Origin: Niastella sp. OAS944
GTDB taxonomy: Bacteria > Bacteroidota > Bacteroidia > Chitinophagales > Chitinophagaceae
Direction: 5' to 3'
Length of the DNA: 64,000 nucleotides
Assembly (NCBI GenBank): GCA_024809215.1
Contig: JANUBW010000008.1
Location: 62,001 to 126,000 of the forward strand
The notes beneath the pieces are model-generated. The model saw only the letters and a list, made by a program, of their open reading frames with translations, did no database searches and was not told the DNA's origin. Below are positions 1 to 8,432 of the stretch, in pieces. Both the position numbers and the translations under genes were made by a program. Position 1 is the first letter of the stretch; each line of letters opens with the position of its first letter.

Positions 1-159
1 AAAGGAGTCATGGTGAATGTAGTTTGCAAAAGGATATAGGTATTTAAATACGGTAAATTGCAGAACAATTGCCGAAGCTGCAAGCAATATTTTCAACCTG
101 TTTTGACGATCATACAATAAATATTGCTTGAATGATCGCTTGATATTTATGTTAGACAT
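1..159 (-). CDS. N-terminus of a polytopic membrane protein (cut by window edge)
   Basis: Reading leftward from an ATG at 159, 53 codons run open to the window edge. The product starts with a basic stretch (IKRSFKQYLLYDRQNRLK) followed by a hydrophobic helix (ILLAASAIVLQFTVFKYLYPF) and a loop with HHDSF. One helix followed by an exported loop containing His/Asp is how many GT-C membrane glycosyltransferases and related envelope proteins of Bacteroidota begin. That is inference only, since the body of the protein lies outside. It starts 29 bp after the AraC gene, so it is probably the last visible member of the leftward cluster. Confidence 0.6.
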   Translation of the reverse strand, partial: MSNINIKRSFKQYLLYDRQNRLKILLAASAIVLQFTVFKYLYPFANYIHHDSF

Positions 160-188
160 TTTTAATTAAGTTTAATTTATTAAATGCA

Positions 189-1046
189 TTATAAATGGCA
201 ATTATTTGAGGTTGAAAAATTTCGATATTGTAGTGGCGTTGTTTGTTTTATTTTAATGAATTGTCTATGAAAATGCGCTGTGGTATTGTAACCACTTTCG
301 AAAGCAATATCTCTTACTGACTTGTTACTTTTAATTAACTGATCACAAGCATAATTTATACGTACTTCATTTAGGAAAAATGTATAGGTTTTTTGCGTGT
401 ACTGTTTGAAGTAACGGCAAAAGGTAGATGTACTCATGCATGCGATGGAAGCCACATTCAATAGTGTAACGGGTTCTTTGAACATACTAAAAGTAAATTG
501 AACGACTCTTTCTATGCTGTTTTTGTTAATGTAAGATTTATTGTCGAACATATGTGTAGATAGCAGGATATACTCGTTGGCAGTAGCCATTATTTGTAAA
601 CATTGTAATAGAAGAATAATGCGATTAATCTCCGATGAAGTTTCCAGCATTTTTAATAATGGATTTAAGCGAGATGAACTATTCCCAATAAACTTTAAGC
701 CATAACAAGCTATGTTAAATAGTTTTTTAATTTGACTGCATTCTGGGATACTTGTAAACTGTTGACTAAAAAAGTCATTATCAAAATGAACCACTACTCC
801 AGTAAGTTGCTGTTTGCTTTTTTTTTGAAAATAATGGGGCATATTGGTACCTAAAAAAAATATATCGCCTTGTGCGAATGTTTCTACATAATTTCCTATG
901 AATGCCAGGCCTGCCCCTTTTGTAAATAATATGATTTCATACCCCGTATGAGGGTTCCGGCTGCCTTCAAAATATGTGCCTCCGCATGTTTGCACAACCA
1001 ACGATTGGCCATGCGGTAATTCCGATTGCTGAACAAATGACTTCAT
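189..1046 (-). CDS. AraC family transcriptional regulator with cupin sensor domain
   Basis: A 285-residue protein of the usual two-domain AraC layout. Residues about 20-110 form a cupin-like effector domain (GYEIILFTKGAG, then FAQGDIFFLGTNMPHYF, typical of the AraC_binding fold). Residues about 180-275 hold the double helix-turn-helix, with LLNVASIACMSTSTFCRYFK as the first HTH and VRDIAFESGYNTTAHFHRQF plus the TPLQYR end as the second. Such proteins bind a small ligand and activate nearby promoters. It lies 11 bp downstream of the FAD oxidoreductase and upstream of the membrane protein at the window edge, so it is likely co-transcribed with them. The ligand cannot be read from sequence. Confidence 0.9.
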   Translation of the reverse strand: MKSFVQQSELPHGQSLVVQTCGGTYFEGSRNPHTGYEIILFTKGAGLAFIGNYVETFAQGDIFFLGTNMPHYFQKKSKQQLTGVVVHFDNDFFSQQFTSIPECSQIKKLFNIACYGLKFIGNSSSRLNPLLKMLETSSEINRIILLLQCLQIMATANEYILLSTHMFDNKSYINKNSIERVVQFTFSMFKEPVTLLNVASIACMSTSTFCRYFKQYTQKTYTFFLNEVRINYACDQLIKSNKSVRDIAFESGYNTTAHFHRQFIKIKQTTPLQYRNFSTSNNCHL

Positions 1047-1057
1047 TTTATTTATTA

Positions 1058-2686
1058 TTATTTCTCCAATTGAGGCTTAAATGTGGATTTAGTTTTAGGT
1101 ATTAGGTGGAGCGTTTGTTTTTTCTCATGATACTCTTGCTCCGTATTAATCGACCATATATTTCCTTTGCTGCTAACGCCTTCATAAATATTATCCACCG
1201 CCACCATCGCCGTCAACATACTATGATCACTATTGTTATACTTATGCATCCCATTACGACCAATTAGAAACAGGTTCTCAAACTGGTCAGTGTATTCCCT
1301 GACTTTATCAAATCGATCATAAGTGCCAAAATAAGCCGGATATGTTTTCTCCATCCGTTGCACCGTACTATCCAGTACATCTTCAACTTTAGCAAGGCCC
1401 ATTTTCTCCAATTCTGCAATGGCGGTTCGTTCAATTTCTTCGTTAGTTAGGCTCCAGAACGCATCGCCTTCATTGCAGAAGTATTCCATGCCCAGCCAAA
1501 CAGTATTAGGGTCTTTAACCATATAGGGGCTCCAGTTGTTGAAGATCTGAAGACGGCCTACTTTTACATCCTTTTCCTGTATATATATCCATGTGTCGGG
1601 TAGTATCTTATTATTGTCGGGCGGCGTTAATTTTTTCAACAGCACACCTATGGTAATAAAATCACGATACTGTAAACCTGCTGCAATTTCTTTTACATCG
1701 TTGGGAACCTGTCCATTCATGCCGGCTATAAGTTCCTGTACAGGCATGGTGCTGAAAAAGTAATCGCCTGTATATTCTGTTTGTTTACCGGTTTCTTTAT
1801 TTTCGGTAATAACCCCTGTTACCTGGTTGCCAGTTGTCACTGTTCCTTTAACATATTCATTCATAATGATGGTTCCACCCATTTCCTGTACCTGGCGCGC
1901 TACTTCTTCCCATAACTGGCCCGGACCTAATGCGGGATAAAGAAATTGTTCTATCAAACTGGTTTCGGTGTCCTTTTGCGAAATATCAGTTGTCTTCTTT
2001 TTCTTTACCATCGTTTGCGCGGCATGTTGTATGGCCTTACTGATAGATACACCCTTGATACGTTGTGCGCCCCATTCGGCAGAGATCTCATTACAGGGTA
2101 CACCCCAAACTTTCTCTGTATAATCTTTGAAGAATAATAAATATAGCTTAACACCAAAGCGGTTTATTAAAAAGTCTTTCAGGCTTTTTTCCGGTTTGCG
2201 GGGGAATAGTTGTGCCTTTATGTAGGATACTAGAATACTAGTCGTTCTGATAGGTCCTAACTTGCGTAATGTATCTATTGATAGTTGAATAGGGTAGGTA
2301 AAGAACTTGCGTAAGAAATAAATGCGTGACAGGCGTTTACGTATTAACATCATCTTACTCTCATCTTCGGGGGCAACCCGTGAATGGGTTTCTTCCTGTT
2401 TGATAGTACGCTGATTTCTCTGATAAGTAATAGTACTATAAGTATCGGCAGTGGGTTGAACGGGCATGATATTCAACCACCAGTTCATTACCCGGTCGCT
2501 TTTTGAGAAAAAGCGGTGGCCGCCGATATCCATTCTATTTCCTTTATAATTGATCGTTTTAGAAATGCCACCTATGTCACCCGATTTTTCAAGTATGATC
2601 GGTTTTGTATCCGTTCTTTTTAACAATTCGTACGCTGCAGTTAAACCAGCAGGCCCGGCGCCTATTATGATTGCTTTTTTACTCAT
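1058..2686 (-). CDS. FAD/NAD(P)-dependent oxidoreductase (amine-oxidase / UDP-galactopyranose mutase-like fold)
   Basis: A 542-residue flavoprotein. The dinucleotide-binding loop is at residues 9-14 (GAGPAG), followed by the acidic end of the second strand ([10 protein letters not shown]) and a conserved [11 protein letters not shown] segment. Near the C-terminus the second FAD contact ([18 protein letters not shown]) is intact. This family is related to protoporphyrinogen oxidases and UDP-galactopyranose mutases and often sits beside membrane glycosyltransferases; the substrate is not known to me. I place the start at the ATG at 2686, because the longer reading would need a TTG at 2701; an AAGGA lies just before the ATG. 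It belongs to a leftward cluster with the AraC gene 11 bp downstream. Confidence 0.85.
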   Translation of the reverse strand: MSKKAIIIGAGPAGLTAAYELLKRTDTKPIILEKSGDIGGISKTINYKGNRMDIGGHRFFSKSDRVMNWWLNIMPVQPTADTYSTITYQRNQRTIKQEETHSRVAPEDESKMMLIRKRLSRIYFLRKFFTYPIQLSIDTLRKLGPIRTTSILVSYIKAQLFPRKPEKSLKDFLINRFGVKLYLLFFKDYTEKVWGVPCNEISAEWGAQRIKGVSISKAIQHAAQTMVKKKKTTDISQKDTETSLIEQFLYPALGPGQLWEEVARQVQEMGGTIIMNEYVKGTVTTGNQVTGVITENKETGKQTEYTGDYFFSTMPVQELIAGMNGQVPNDVKEIAAGLQYRDFITIGVLLKKLTPPDNNKILPDTWIYIQEKDVKVGRLQIFNNWSPYMVKDPNTVWLGMEYFCNEGDAFWSLTNEEIERTAIAELEKMGLAKVEDVLDSTVQRMEKTYPAYFGTYDRFDKVREYTDQFENLFLIGRNGMHKYNNSDHSMLTAMVAVDNIYEGVSSKGNIWSINTEQEYHEKKQTLHLIPKTKSTFKPQLEK

Positions 2687-2753
2687 TTCCTTACATTTCA
2701 AAATTTACTTAAGATCATTTTCCAGAAGAACAGGATGCGGTACGGATGGCCGC

Positions 2754-2900
2754 TCATGGTGAGCCGTATACCACATCTTCAATGTCAAAATCCTTTACCA
2801 ACAGTGTATTGCCGGTTGCCTGGGCAATGCCCGTATGGTTAGCCGCATCCTTTCCCTGGTTTACATCTTGAATTATAGTAATAGAGGTCAGTTGCTTTGC
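2754..2900 (-). pseudogene. Possible coding remnant between the MauE-like gene and the FAD oxidoreductase
   Basis: In one leftward frame 48 codons are open and end in TGA, with a protein-like composition (for example TLLVKDFDIEDVVYGSP at the C-terminus), but there is no ATG. The frame opens only after a TAA inside the 3' end of the MauE-like gene. It could be the tail of a gene lost by deletion or frameshift, or chance. I do not recognise the family. Confidence 0.25.
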
Positions 2901-3376
2901 TTAGATCGTCGTAATTGTTTTTCTAACCGTACCCCAGCAAATGCCAGCAGTATAAATACACTATTAAAGATCAGGTGATCTCGCCACGAGAGTAACGATA
3001 TTATACCGCCACAACTACAGGGTAATTCCTTTGCAAATAGCATAATAGCGCCTATGTATATAGTAAATGCGATCATTAAAAATAAAGAGGCATATAATCC
3101 CTTTAACCGCCACCGGGGTATTATAAGCGTTGCACACACAATGAACTCTGCTAAGGGTAATGCCCAGGCAATAAACGGGGCAATTGGTTTTAGTATAGGT
3201 GATTCGGCTATCTGCTCTTTAAATACTGCGTAGTCCATCAGCTTGCTTATTCCTGTATACAAAAACAGGATCATGAACAGCATAGAGATTATTTCAACAA
3301 TAGTCGTTTTGGATAGCCATGAAAACGAGAAGATTCTTGCAAATACATTTCGGTTTTGAACTACAGGCCCTTCCAT
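2888..3376 (-). CDS. MauE/DoxX-like integral membrane protein
   Basis: A 162-residue protein with four hydrophobic segments (about 25-45, 68-88, 92-115 and 130-150). It carries the DoxX/MauE signature GISKLMDYAVFKEQI after helix 1 and a CSCGG motif before the last helix. MauE-like proteins of Bacteroidota with CSCGG are thought to act in redox or electron handling at the inner membrane; the true partner is unknown. The protein ends in a basic tail (RLEKQLRRSKQ). It is transcribed leftward at the head of the cluster that continues with the FAD oxidoreductase, about 200 bp away. The start ATG at 3376 gives a normal family length. Confidence 0.8.
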   Translation of the reverse strand: MEGPVVQNRNVFARIFSFSWLSKTTIVEIISMLFMILFLYTGISKLMDYAVFKEQIAESPILKPIAPFIAWALPLAEFIVCATLIIPRWRLKGLYASLFLMIAFTIYIGAIMLFAKELPCSCGGIISLLSWRDHLIFNSVFILLAFAGVRLEKQLRRSKQSN

Positions 3377-3868
3377 ATTTGATAATGTTTAATAGTTGTG
3401 TTAACTGCTCCGGATAAAAGCGGTGAAAGATGAGCGACATCCTCCGCCTTGCGGATACAATTCAGGAAAAAGCATTCATTGACCCTCGTTACTATTCATA
3501 GAACTGCCTCACCAGCTTTTAGTTCCGGATACCCCACCCAGCCTCCCCTAAAAGGGAGGTGAGGAAAACTTTAGTATTAGTATGTTCTTAAATGGTGTAG
3601 GGGTGTAGTATGAATGTAGGTTGGTATAGCTTGTTCGCCTTTGCCTAGAATTCGTCGGGCGAGGCCGGCGATGCTGCAGTTCGACAACCACGGCGTACCG
3701 GCGGAAACCTTATCCTTTGTTGAGGATAATATCGGTTTGTACTTTATGGTCCTGTACAATTAGTTTACAATACCAGCGAATCATTCATTCTTGATGCAAG
3801 TTACAATCACTTCTTTCGCATTTTTGCTCCATTGTTTTGCTTATTTGTAAGAATGTTTATCATTCTTG
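3377..3868. other. Intergenic region with a hairpin repeat and a GC-rich patch
   Basis: No convincing gene is seen in this 492-bp gap. It holds a small hairpin (CCTCCC - CTAAAA - GGGAGG, 3542-3559) preceded by a C-rich tract (ACCCCACCCAG) of a type often dispersed in Bacteroidota genomes. About 3640-3715 is richer in G+C than its surroundings (for example GGGCGAGGCCGGCG) and may be the residue of a transferred or mobile sequence. A 60-codon leftward reading frame across it looks like chance. Confidence 0.4.
3542..3559. repeat. Short inverted repeat CCTCCC/GGGAGG
   Basis: A 6-bp GC-rich stem with a 6-nt loop follows a CCCACCC tract. It may be a member of a dispersed palindromic repeat family or a weak terminator; one copy is visible in this window, so dispersal cannot be shown here. 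Confidence 0.35.
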
Positions 3869-4222
3869 CTACATATACTTGTTCAACCACTCGGTGGGGG
3901 TTATCCCAAACTCCTTTTTAAACGCCCGGCAAAACGAACCCTGGCTGCTATAAAAGCATTTGGCTGCTATTTGCTTCTTGGTCATACCCGACTCAAGATA
4001 TTTCTTGGCAACCTCTAACCGCTGCCGCACCTGGTATTCTTTTATACCGGTGCCATGTACTTCTTTAAATGCTTTTTCTACCGAGCTCCTGTTCGGCATA
4101 CTTACATTTTCAAGTAATGCAGCAGCTGTCTTATACTGAAAGGGATTGCTGTCAATATGCTCCTTTATACACTTAACGGCATCGAGCACGTACTTTGAAG
4201 AAGACCTTACACTGTTGATCAT
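3869..4222 (-). CDS. Small AraC-type HTH protein (DNA-binding domain only)
   Basis: A 117-residue protein that is almost entirely an AraC double HTH; no sensor domain precedes it. Residues about 30-65 form the first HTH (TAAALLENVSMPNRSSVEKAFKE) and 70-115 the second, ending in the family signature CFYSSQGSFCRAFKKEFGITPTEW. It is a close paralogue of the protein at 4717-5061: both share CFYSSQ, FCRAFKKEF and IKEYQ segments. The two flank an RNA polymerase alpha-CTD-like gene in the same direction. It may act as a DNA-binding partner whose sensing is done by another protein; this is inference. Confidence 0.85.
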   Translation of the reverse strand: MINSVRSSSKYVLDAVKCIKEHIDSNPFQYKTAAALLENVSMPNRSSVEKAFKEVHGTGIKEYQVRQRLEVAKKYLESGMTKKQIAAKCFYSSQGSFCRAFKKEFGITPTEWLNKYM

Positions 4223-4289
4223 GTGGACAAGGTTTTACTTACTAAAAAAATATTTAGCCAGTAAGGTTTATCATCGTGTAACTGCGTAG

Positions 4290-4619
4290 CTATTCTGTTC
4301 TTCCTGCCTTAACCTGGGCCAGCTTTTCCTTTAGTTCAGCCAGCACCTTGGCGCCGGCCCCTTTTAATTGCTTTAAGTTGTCCCAGTCGGCCGACATTTG
4401 TAAAAGTTGACCTATGGTGGTTATTTTATTATACTGTAGAATATTTAATGCGCGGGTTGATAGTTGGAACTGCTTTATGCTGGTGTGGTATAACTGCTCA
4501 TCGGCCTCCAGCGTATGGATATGCTCCCATAACCAGCTGGCAATAAGTTTGCACTGCTTTAAATCAAAGTGTTGTAGTGTGTGTTGCAAATGGGCTATTT
4601 CATGGTCGTACCTGTTCAT
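4290..4619 (-). CDS. Stand-alone RNA polymerase alpha C-terminal-domain-like protein
   Basis: A 109-residue protein. Residues 50-102 match the alpha-CTD pattern of RNA polymerase: LSTRALNIL (helix 1), ITTIGQLLQMS (the 265-determinant-like segment), then LKGAGAKVLAELKEKL, a helix-hairpin-helix with the G-x-G-x-K core. Residues 1-49 are helical and lack any alpha-NTD, so this is not RpoA. Alpha-CTD folds bind UP-element DNA and activators. Lying between two paralogous AraC HTH genes (67 bp and 97 bp away, same strand), it may recruit or mimic polymerase at their targets. Function is inferred from fold and context only. Confidence 0.75.
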   Translation of the reverse strand: MNRYDHEIAHLQHTLQHFDLKQCKLIASWLWEHIHTLEADEQLYHTSIKQFQLSTRALNILQYNKITTIGQLLQMSADWDNLKQLKGAGAKVLAELKEKLAQVKAGRTE

Positions 4620-4716
4620 ATACTATCATGTAAACAGAAAAAAGCATGACTGTAATTTACTGCCATGCTTTATACCATTTTGTACCATTGTTGTACCTTT
4701 TTGCAACTTTATGGGG

Positions 4717-5061
4717 CTATGATCTCATCCAGTCGGTTGGCGTCATGTTAAACTCTTTTTTAAACGCCCGGCAAAAAGCGCTTTGCGAACTGTAAAAACA
4801 TTTATTCGCCACCCGTTTTATGGGCATGCCCTCCAGTAATAACAGTTTGGAAGTACCCAGCCGTTGTTTTAACTGGTACTCTTTTATTCTGTAACCATAT
4901 TCCTGTTTAAAGGCATGTTCCAATATTCTTCGGTTAATTGTACTGGTCCTATCTAACAAGTCGCTGCATGTTTTGTATTTTAACGGGGATCTCTCCAGTT
5001 GCTGTTTTATGTTTGCTACAGCACTGCGCACGTAAAAAGAATATGGATGGTTGTTGCGCAT
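4717..5061 (-). CDS. Small AraC-type HTH protein, paralogue of 3869-4222
   Basis: A 114-residue HTH-only AraC protein. The C-terminal part reads CFYSSQSAFCRAFKKEFNMTP, nearly the same as its neighbour at 3869-4222, and both contain IKEYQ(L/V)-QRL at mid-protein. No ligand-binding domain is present. Its start ATG at 5061 gives the same domain register as the paralogue. The duplication with an alpha-CTD-like gene between suggests a small regulatory module of three genes. Confidence 0.85.
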   Translation of the reverse strand: MRNNHPYSFYVRSAVANIKQQLERSPLKYKTCSDLLDRTSTINRRILEHAFKQEYGYRIKEYQLKQRLGTSKLLLLEGMPIKRVANKCFYSSQSAFCRAFKKEFNMTPTDWMRS

Positions 5062-5490
5062 TCCACGTATTATTGTTTGTGCGGGTCTTAAATAAGTAAA
5101 GGAGGCTGAACATCACCCGGGTAAATATCGTTTGCAGTATATGGTAAGCAATAGGATAGGAGTGCAATAATCCTGTATAGGGTATTGCATACGTGCAAAA
5201 TATAATTATCCGCTACAACTCTTCCGGGCACAAATTGCCGGAGCCTTTAACCATGGGCCTGTGACCTTTTAAGCGCAATTTAGATGGAGCCTTTATACCT
5301 TTTTGCTCTATTACATCATCTTTTGCCTTTTTTACGTCATAGATGGACCGCGTATGTTGGGCGGAAGGGAAAAAACGCATAAAATAAAATGCGCTTACTG
5401 TGCTAGTAAGAACCTTGTATATATATGTTTAAAATCAATGCATGCCGTTAATTCGATTAATAAATAGCTTTGTATATAAATGATGCTGCT
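5062..5490. other. Divergent intergenic region
   Basis: Separates the leftward AraC gene from the rightward small gene at 5491. Apart from the promoter at 5465-5472 I see no gene, RNA or repeat. It is AT-rich with several T-runs. Confidence 0.4.
5465..5472 (+). promoter_or_regulatory. Bacteroidota -7 promoter element TAGCTTTG
   Basis: TAGCTTTG fits the TAnnTTTG consensus. Transcription would begin about 5479, which makes the ATG at 5491 the start of the next gene and rules out the TTG at 5470. No clear -33 TTTG is seen. Confidence 0.5.
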
Positions 5491-5784
5491 ATGGAGGCTT
5501 ACCCCCAAAATAATGGCCGGCATAAAAAACGACCCAACTATTTACATGCTGTTGTAGAAGCAAAAGGCTACATCATAAAAGCCTACGAAAAAAGAATACG
5601 TAAGCTCGATAAATACCTGAAAGACGGCATTATAGATGAACAACAATACCTGCAACTGCGTACCGAATTTGCCCGCAAAGCCGATACCCTGCTTCGCTGC
5701 GAAATAAGAAGCCAGGAAGATTATTCGCATATCAGGTTAATGGCCGTGTTTGATACGGCGGAGGCGCATGAATTCAAACTATGA
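5491..5784 (+). CDS. Small helical hypothetical protein
   Basis: A 97-residue protein I do not recognise. It is charged and helical, with a likely coiled coil around AYEKRIRKLDKYLKDGIIDEQQYLQLRTEFARKADTLL (one long amphipathic hairpin, residues about 28-62). The GIIDEQQYLQLR segment resembles the short SHOCT-like pattern in which a helix is followed by G-I-I-(D/T)-E-x-E/Q-(Y/F); this is suggestive only. The start is placed at 5491 from the promoter position. It stands alone, followed by a word-repeat spacer. Confidence 0.6.
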   Translation: MEAYPQNNGRHKKRPNYLHAVVEAKGYIIKAYEKRIRKLDKYLKDGIIDEQQYLQLRTEFARKADTLLRCEIRSQEDYSHIRLMAVFDTAEAHEFKL

Positions 5785-5821
5785 TGGTGAGTAATGAGTG
5801 TTAGTTGGTTAGTGGGTGGCA

Positions 5822-5986
5822 GGCTATAAGCAGTAAGCTATAAGCTGTAAGCAAAGACAGAATACAGCTGCAAGCCCCAAGCCGCAAGCAAATACAGCCT
5901 AAAGCTCAAAGCTAAAAGCCTAAAGCGAATACAAATACAGCTAAAAGCAAAGAACTAAAAACTTAAAACTAAAAACTAAGAACTAC
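5822..5986. repeat. Word-repeat spacer 1 (AAGC / CTAAAA words)
   Basis: About 165 bp made of variants of TAAGC, CAAGC, AAAGC and then ACTAAAA, joined by GAATACAG and AAATACAG linkers (three or more copies). It lies between the small gene at 5491 and the GMC oxidoreductase and carries no gene. Same style as the other spacers listed. Confidence 0.8.
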
Positions 5987-6065
5987 ATCTATAAAAAATT
6001 AATGTCCAAATCACACATAATCCCCTTTAATTCTATAAATTGAACTTCTATTAAAAAACGATGCT

Positions 6066-7796
6066 ATGCCAGGGGATTCGCTCAATGTTAACAGCAAAGC
6101 TGTTATCCAAAACACATATGACGCTATTGTAGTAGGTTCAGGTATCAGCGGTGGCTGGGCTGCCAAAGAACTTACCCAAAAAGGCCTGAAGGTGCTTATG
6201 CTCGAACGCGGCCGAAACATAGAACACATTAAAGACTACAAAACTGCCAACAACAACCCGTGGGATTTTACACACCGCGGTAAACAAACCCAACAAATAA
6301 AACACGACCTGCCGGTGGCTACCCGCGACTGGGCAGGCGGTACCATCGTTCATGAAGAGAACGCCGCCTACTGGGCTAATGAAAAAGACTGCCCCTACGT
6401 TGAAAAAAAGCCCTTTACCTGGTGGCGCGCTTACCAGGTGGGTGGCCGCTCATTATTATGGGGTCGGCAAAGTTATCGCCTCAGCGATTTTGATTTTGAG
6501 GCCAATGCCAAAGACGGCTATGGGGTCGACTGGCCCATTCGTTATAAAGACCTGGTGCCCTGGTACGATCATGTGGAACGTTTTGCCGGCATCAGCGGTA
6601 GTAAAGAAGGCCTGCCCCAATTGCCCGACGGCCAATTTCTTCCACCCATGGACCTTAACTGTGTGGAGAAGGATGTAGCAGCCCGCATAAAAGAACACTA
6701 TAAAAATCAACGCCATTTATTTATAGGCCGGGTGGCCAATTTAACGGCGCCCATTGAGGGCCGTACGCAGTGCCAGTTCAGGAACCGGTGCTGGGAAGGC
6801 TGCCCCTTTGGTGGTTATTTTAGTACCCAGTCGAGCACCTTACCAGCCGCAGTAAAAACCGGTAACTTAACGGTAAGGCCCTGGTCGATAGTTACCAAAC
6901 TCATATACGACAAAGACGCCAAACGGGCCAAAGGGGTGGAGGTGCTGGATGCCGAAACCAATAAAACATATGAGTTTTACGCAAAGATCGTTTTTGTATG
7001 TGCCTCAGCGTTAAACTCAACCTGGGTGCTGATGAACTCTGCTACTGATATTTGGCCGGGTGGGCTTGGTAGCAGCAGTGGTGAACTGGGCCACAATGTA
7101 ATGGACCATCACTACATGCTGGGTGCAAAAGGATTGGTAGAAGGGTATGAGGATAAATACTACTATGGCCGCCGCGCCAATGGTTTTTATATTCCACGTT
7201 TTGCCAATTTGTTTGGCGATAAACGCGATTTTCTGCGGGGCTATGGTTACCAGGGCGGCGCCAGTCGCGATAACTGGTCGCGCGATGTGGCCGAAATGGG
7301 CGTGGGCGCCGAACTGAAAGAAGCGCTTACCGAACCGGGCGCCTGGCATATTGGCGCCACCGGTTTTGGCGAAGTGTTGCCTTATCACGATAATAAGATC
7401 ACCCTCGATACCTCGGTTAAAGATAAATGGGGACTGCCCGTGCTGGCTATGGATGCCGAATTAAAGGAGAACGAGTGGAAGATGCGCAAAGATATTCTTA
7501 AAGAACTGGTGGCCATGTTTGAAGCGGCCGGCGTAAAAGATATTACCACCTGGAATGCCGATAATTATGCCATAGGGCAGGGCATACATGAAATGGGTAC
7601 GGCCCGCATGGGCCGCGATGCCAAAACATCGGTGCTTAACGGGCATAACCAGGTATGGGATGCACCCAACGTATTTGTTACCGATGGCGCCTGTATGACA
7701 TCATCGGCCTGCCAAAACCCTTCGCTTACGTATATGGCGCTTACGGCAAGAGCGGCGGATTTTGCGGTGAGTGAGTTGAAGAAGCAGAATTTATAG
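6066..7796 (+). CDS. GMC-family FAD-dependent oxidoreductase
   Basis: A 576-residue flavoenzyme. The Rossmann loop GSGISG is at residues 24-29 and the adenine-binding LERGR follows. Near the C-terminus is the GMC active-site region: His508 in GIHEMGTARMG and Asn551 in ACQNPSLTYMAL, matching the His/Asn pair of glucose, choline and gluconate dehydrogenases. A Cys cluster (CQFRNRCWEGCPFGG) at mid-protein is typical of the bacterial gluconate/sugar dehydrogenase branch. No signal peptide is visible. A sugar or polyol is the likely substrate but is not proved. It is monocistronic on this strand. Confidence 0.9.
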   Translation: MPGDSLNVNSKAVIQNTYDAIVVGSGISGGWAAKELTQKGLKVLMLERGRNIEHIKDYKTANNNPWDFTHRGKQTQQIKHDLPVATRDWAGGTIVHEENAAYWANEKDCPYVEKKPFTWWRAYQVGGRSLLWGRQSYRLSDFDFEANAKDGYGVDWPIRYKDLVPWYDHVERFAGISGSKEGLPQLPDGQFLPPMDLNCVEKDVAARIKEHYKNQRHLFIGRVANLTAPIEGRTQCQFRNRCWEGCPFGGYFSTQSSTLPAAVKTGNLTVRPWSIVTKLIYDKDAKRAKGVEVLDAETNKTYEFYAKIVFVCASALNSTWVLMNSATDIWPGGLGSSSGELGHNVMDHHYMLGAKGLVEGYEDKYYYGRRANGFYIPRFANLFGDKRDFLRGYGYQGGASRDNWSRDVAEMGVGAELKEALTEPGAWHIGATGFGEVLPYHDNKITLDTSVKDKWGLPVLAMDAELKENEWKMRKDILKELVAMFEAAGVKDITTWNADNYAIGQGIHEMGTARMGRDAKTSVLNGHNQVWDAPNVFVTDGACMTSSACQNPSLTYMALTARAADFAVSELKKQNL

Positions 7797-7804
7797 TTGC
7801 CATA

Positions 7805-7940
7805 GACCTGTAAGGTCCATCATAGAGGCTTGCCTTATGGTTAGCTAGCATTGGACCTGACAGGTCGTGCTATAATTCGACCTGTCAGGACCGCATAGAC
7901 CATCTGATTGTGCAAACTCAAATGGCGGACCTTACAGGTC
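7805..7940. repeat. Four copies of a GACCTGTMAGGTC palindrome
   Basis: Near-identical palindromes occur at 7805-7818 (GACCTGTAAGGTCC), 7853-7866 (GGACCTGACAGGTC), 7878-7892 (CGACCTGTCAGGACC variant) and 7927-7940 (GGACCTTACAGGTC). Such CCTGTCAGG palindromes are dispersed in many Bacteroidota. The last copy supplies the final codons and stop (GAC CTG TAA) of the leftward AraC gene. Confidence 0.8.
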
Positions 7941-8324
7941 TTCTCTTTTCTGTTTTCTCCACTCTGTAGGTGTTAACCCAAACTCATTTTTGAACAGCGT
8001 TGTAAAATGCGTTACATGGCTGTAACCAATATCGTAGGTGATATCGGTTACCGACATTTCGGTGGTCAATAATAATTGCTGCGCTTTTTGTAATCGCAAC
8101 TGTTGTAAATAGGTATGTATGCTTTGCCCGTACAACTCCTTGAACCCTTCCTTCAGCTTTGCTTCATTAATGCCCGTTTGCCGGGCTAATAGTGGAATGG
8201 TAATGTGTTTATCGAAGTTTTCGGCAAGTATCGTTTGGGCCCGTTGGATATATTGTATATCCTGATTACTTAAAGGCATAAAATAAGGTTTAAAAATGCG
8301 CTGGTTGCGTTTGTTAATGAACAT
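7932..8324 (-). CDS. Small AraC-type HTH regulator
   Basis: A 130-residue AraC protein consisting of the DNA-binding domain. First HTH at about 42-65 (IPLLARQTGINEAKLKEGFK), second at about 92-118 (VTDITYDIGYSHVTHFTTLFK) ending FGLTPTEWRKQ. The segment LYGQSIHTYLQQLRLQKAQQLL is the usual linker helix. It resembles the PchR-like branch, whose members respond to siderophores. The neighbour upstream on the same strand is a siderophore-type acetyltransferase, which fits iron regulation, though the link is inferred. An alternative ATG (MPLSNQ) lies 15 codons in. The stop lies inside a palindromic repeat, so the C-terminus may have been altered by repeat insertion. Confidence 0.85.
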   Translation of the reverse strand: MFINKRNQRIFKPYFMPLSNQDIQYIQRAQTILAENFDKHITIPLLARQTGINEAKLKEGFKELYGQSIHTYLQQLRLQKAQQLLLTTEMSVTDITYDIGYSHVTHFTTLFKNEFGLTPTEWRKQKREDL

Positions 8325-8432
8325 ACGCGCATTAACAAACGAAGTTAATTAATCAATCAATTATGTATGTGCCTTTTCTGGCTCAGAAGTATTAGAGTGG
8401 ATTACAACCGTGGATTTTAACGCTTATATAAT

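Noticed and set aside
3577..3759. 60-codon leftward frame
   Set aside because: No signal, domain or neighbour support; it crosses a GC-rich patch that is probably non-coding.
5822..5986. Spacer 1 as tRNA or small RNA cluster
   Set aside because: No cloverleaf, no T-loop consensus and no terminator; only word repeats.
7017..7388. Antisense frame within the GMC oxidoreductase
   Set aside because: Shadow of a long conserved gene; the sense frame has all active-site residues.
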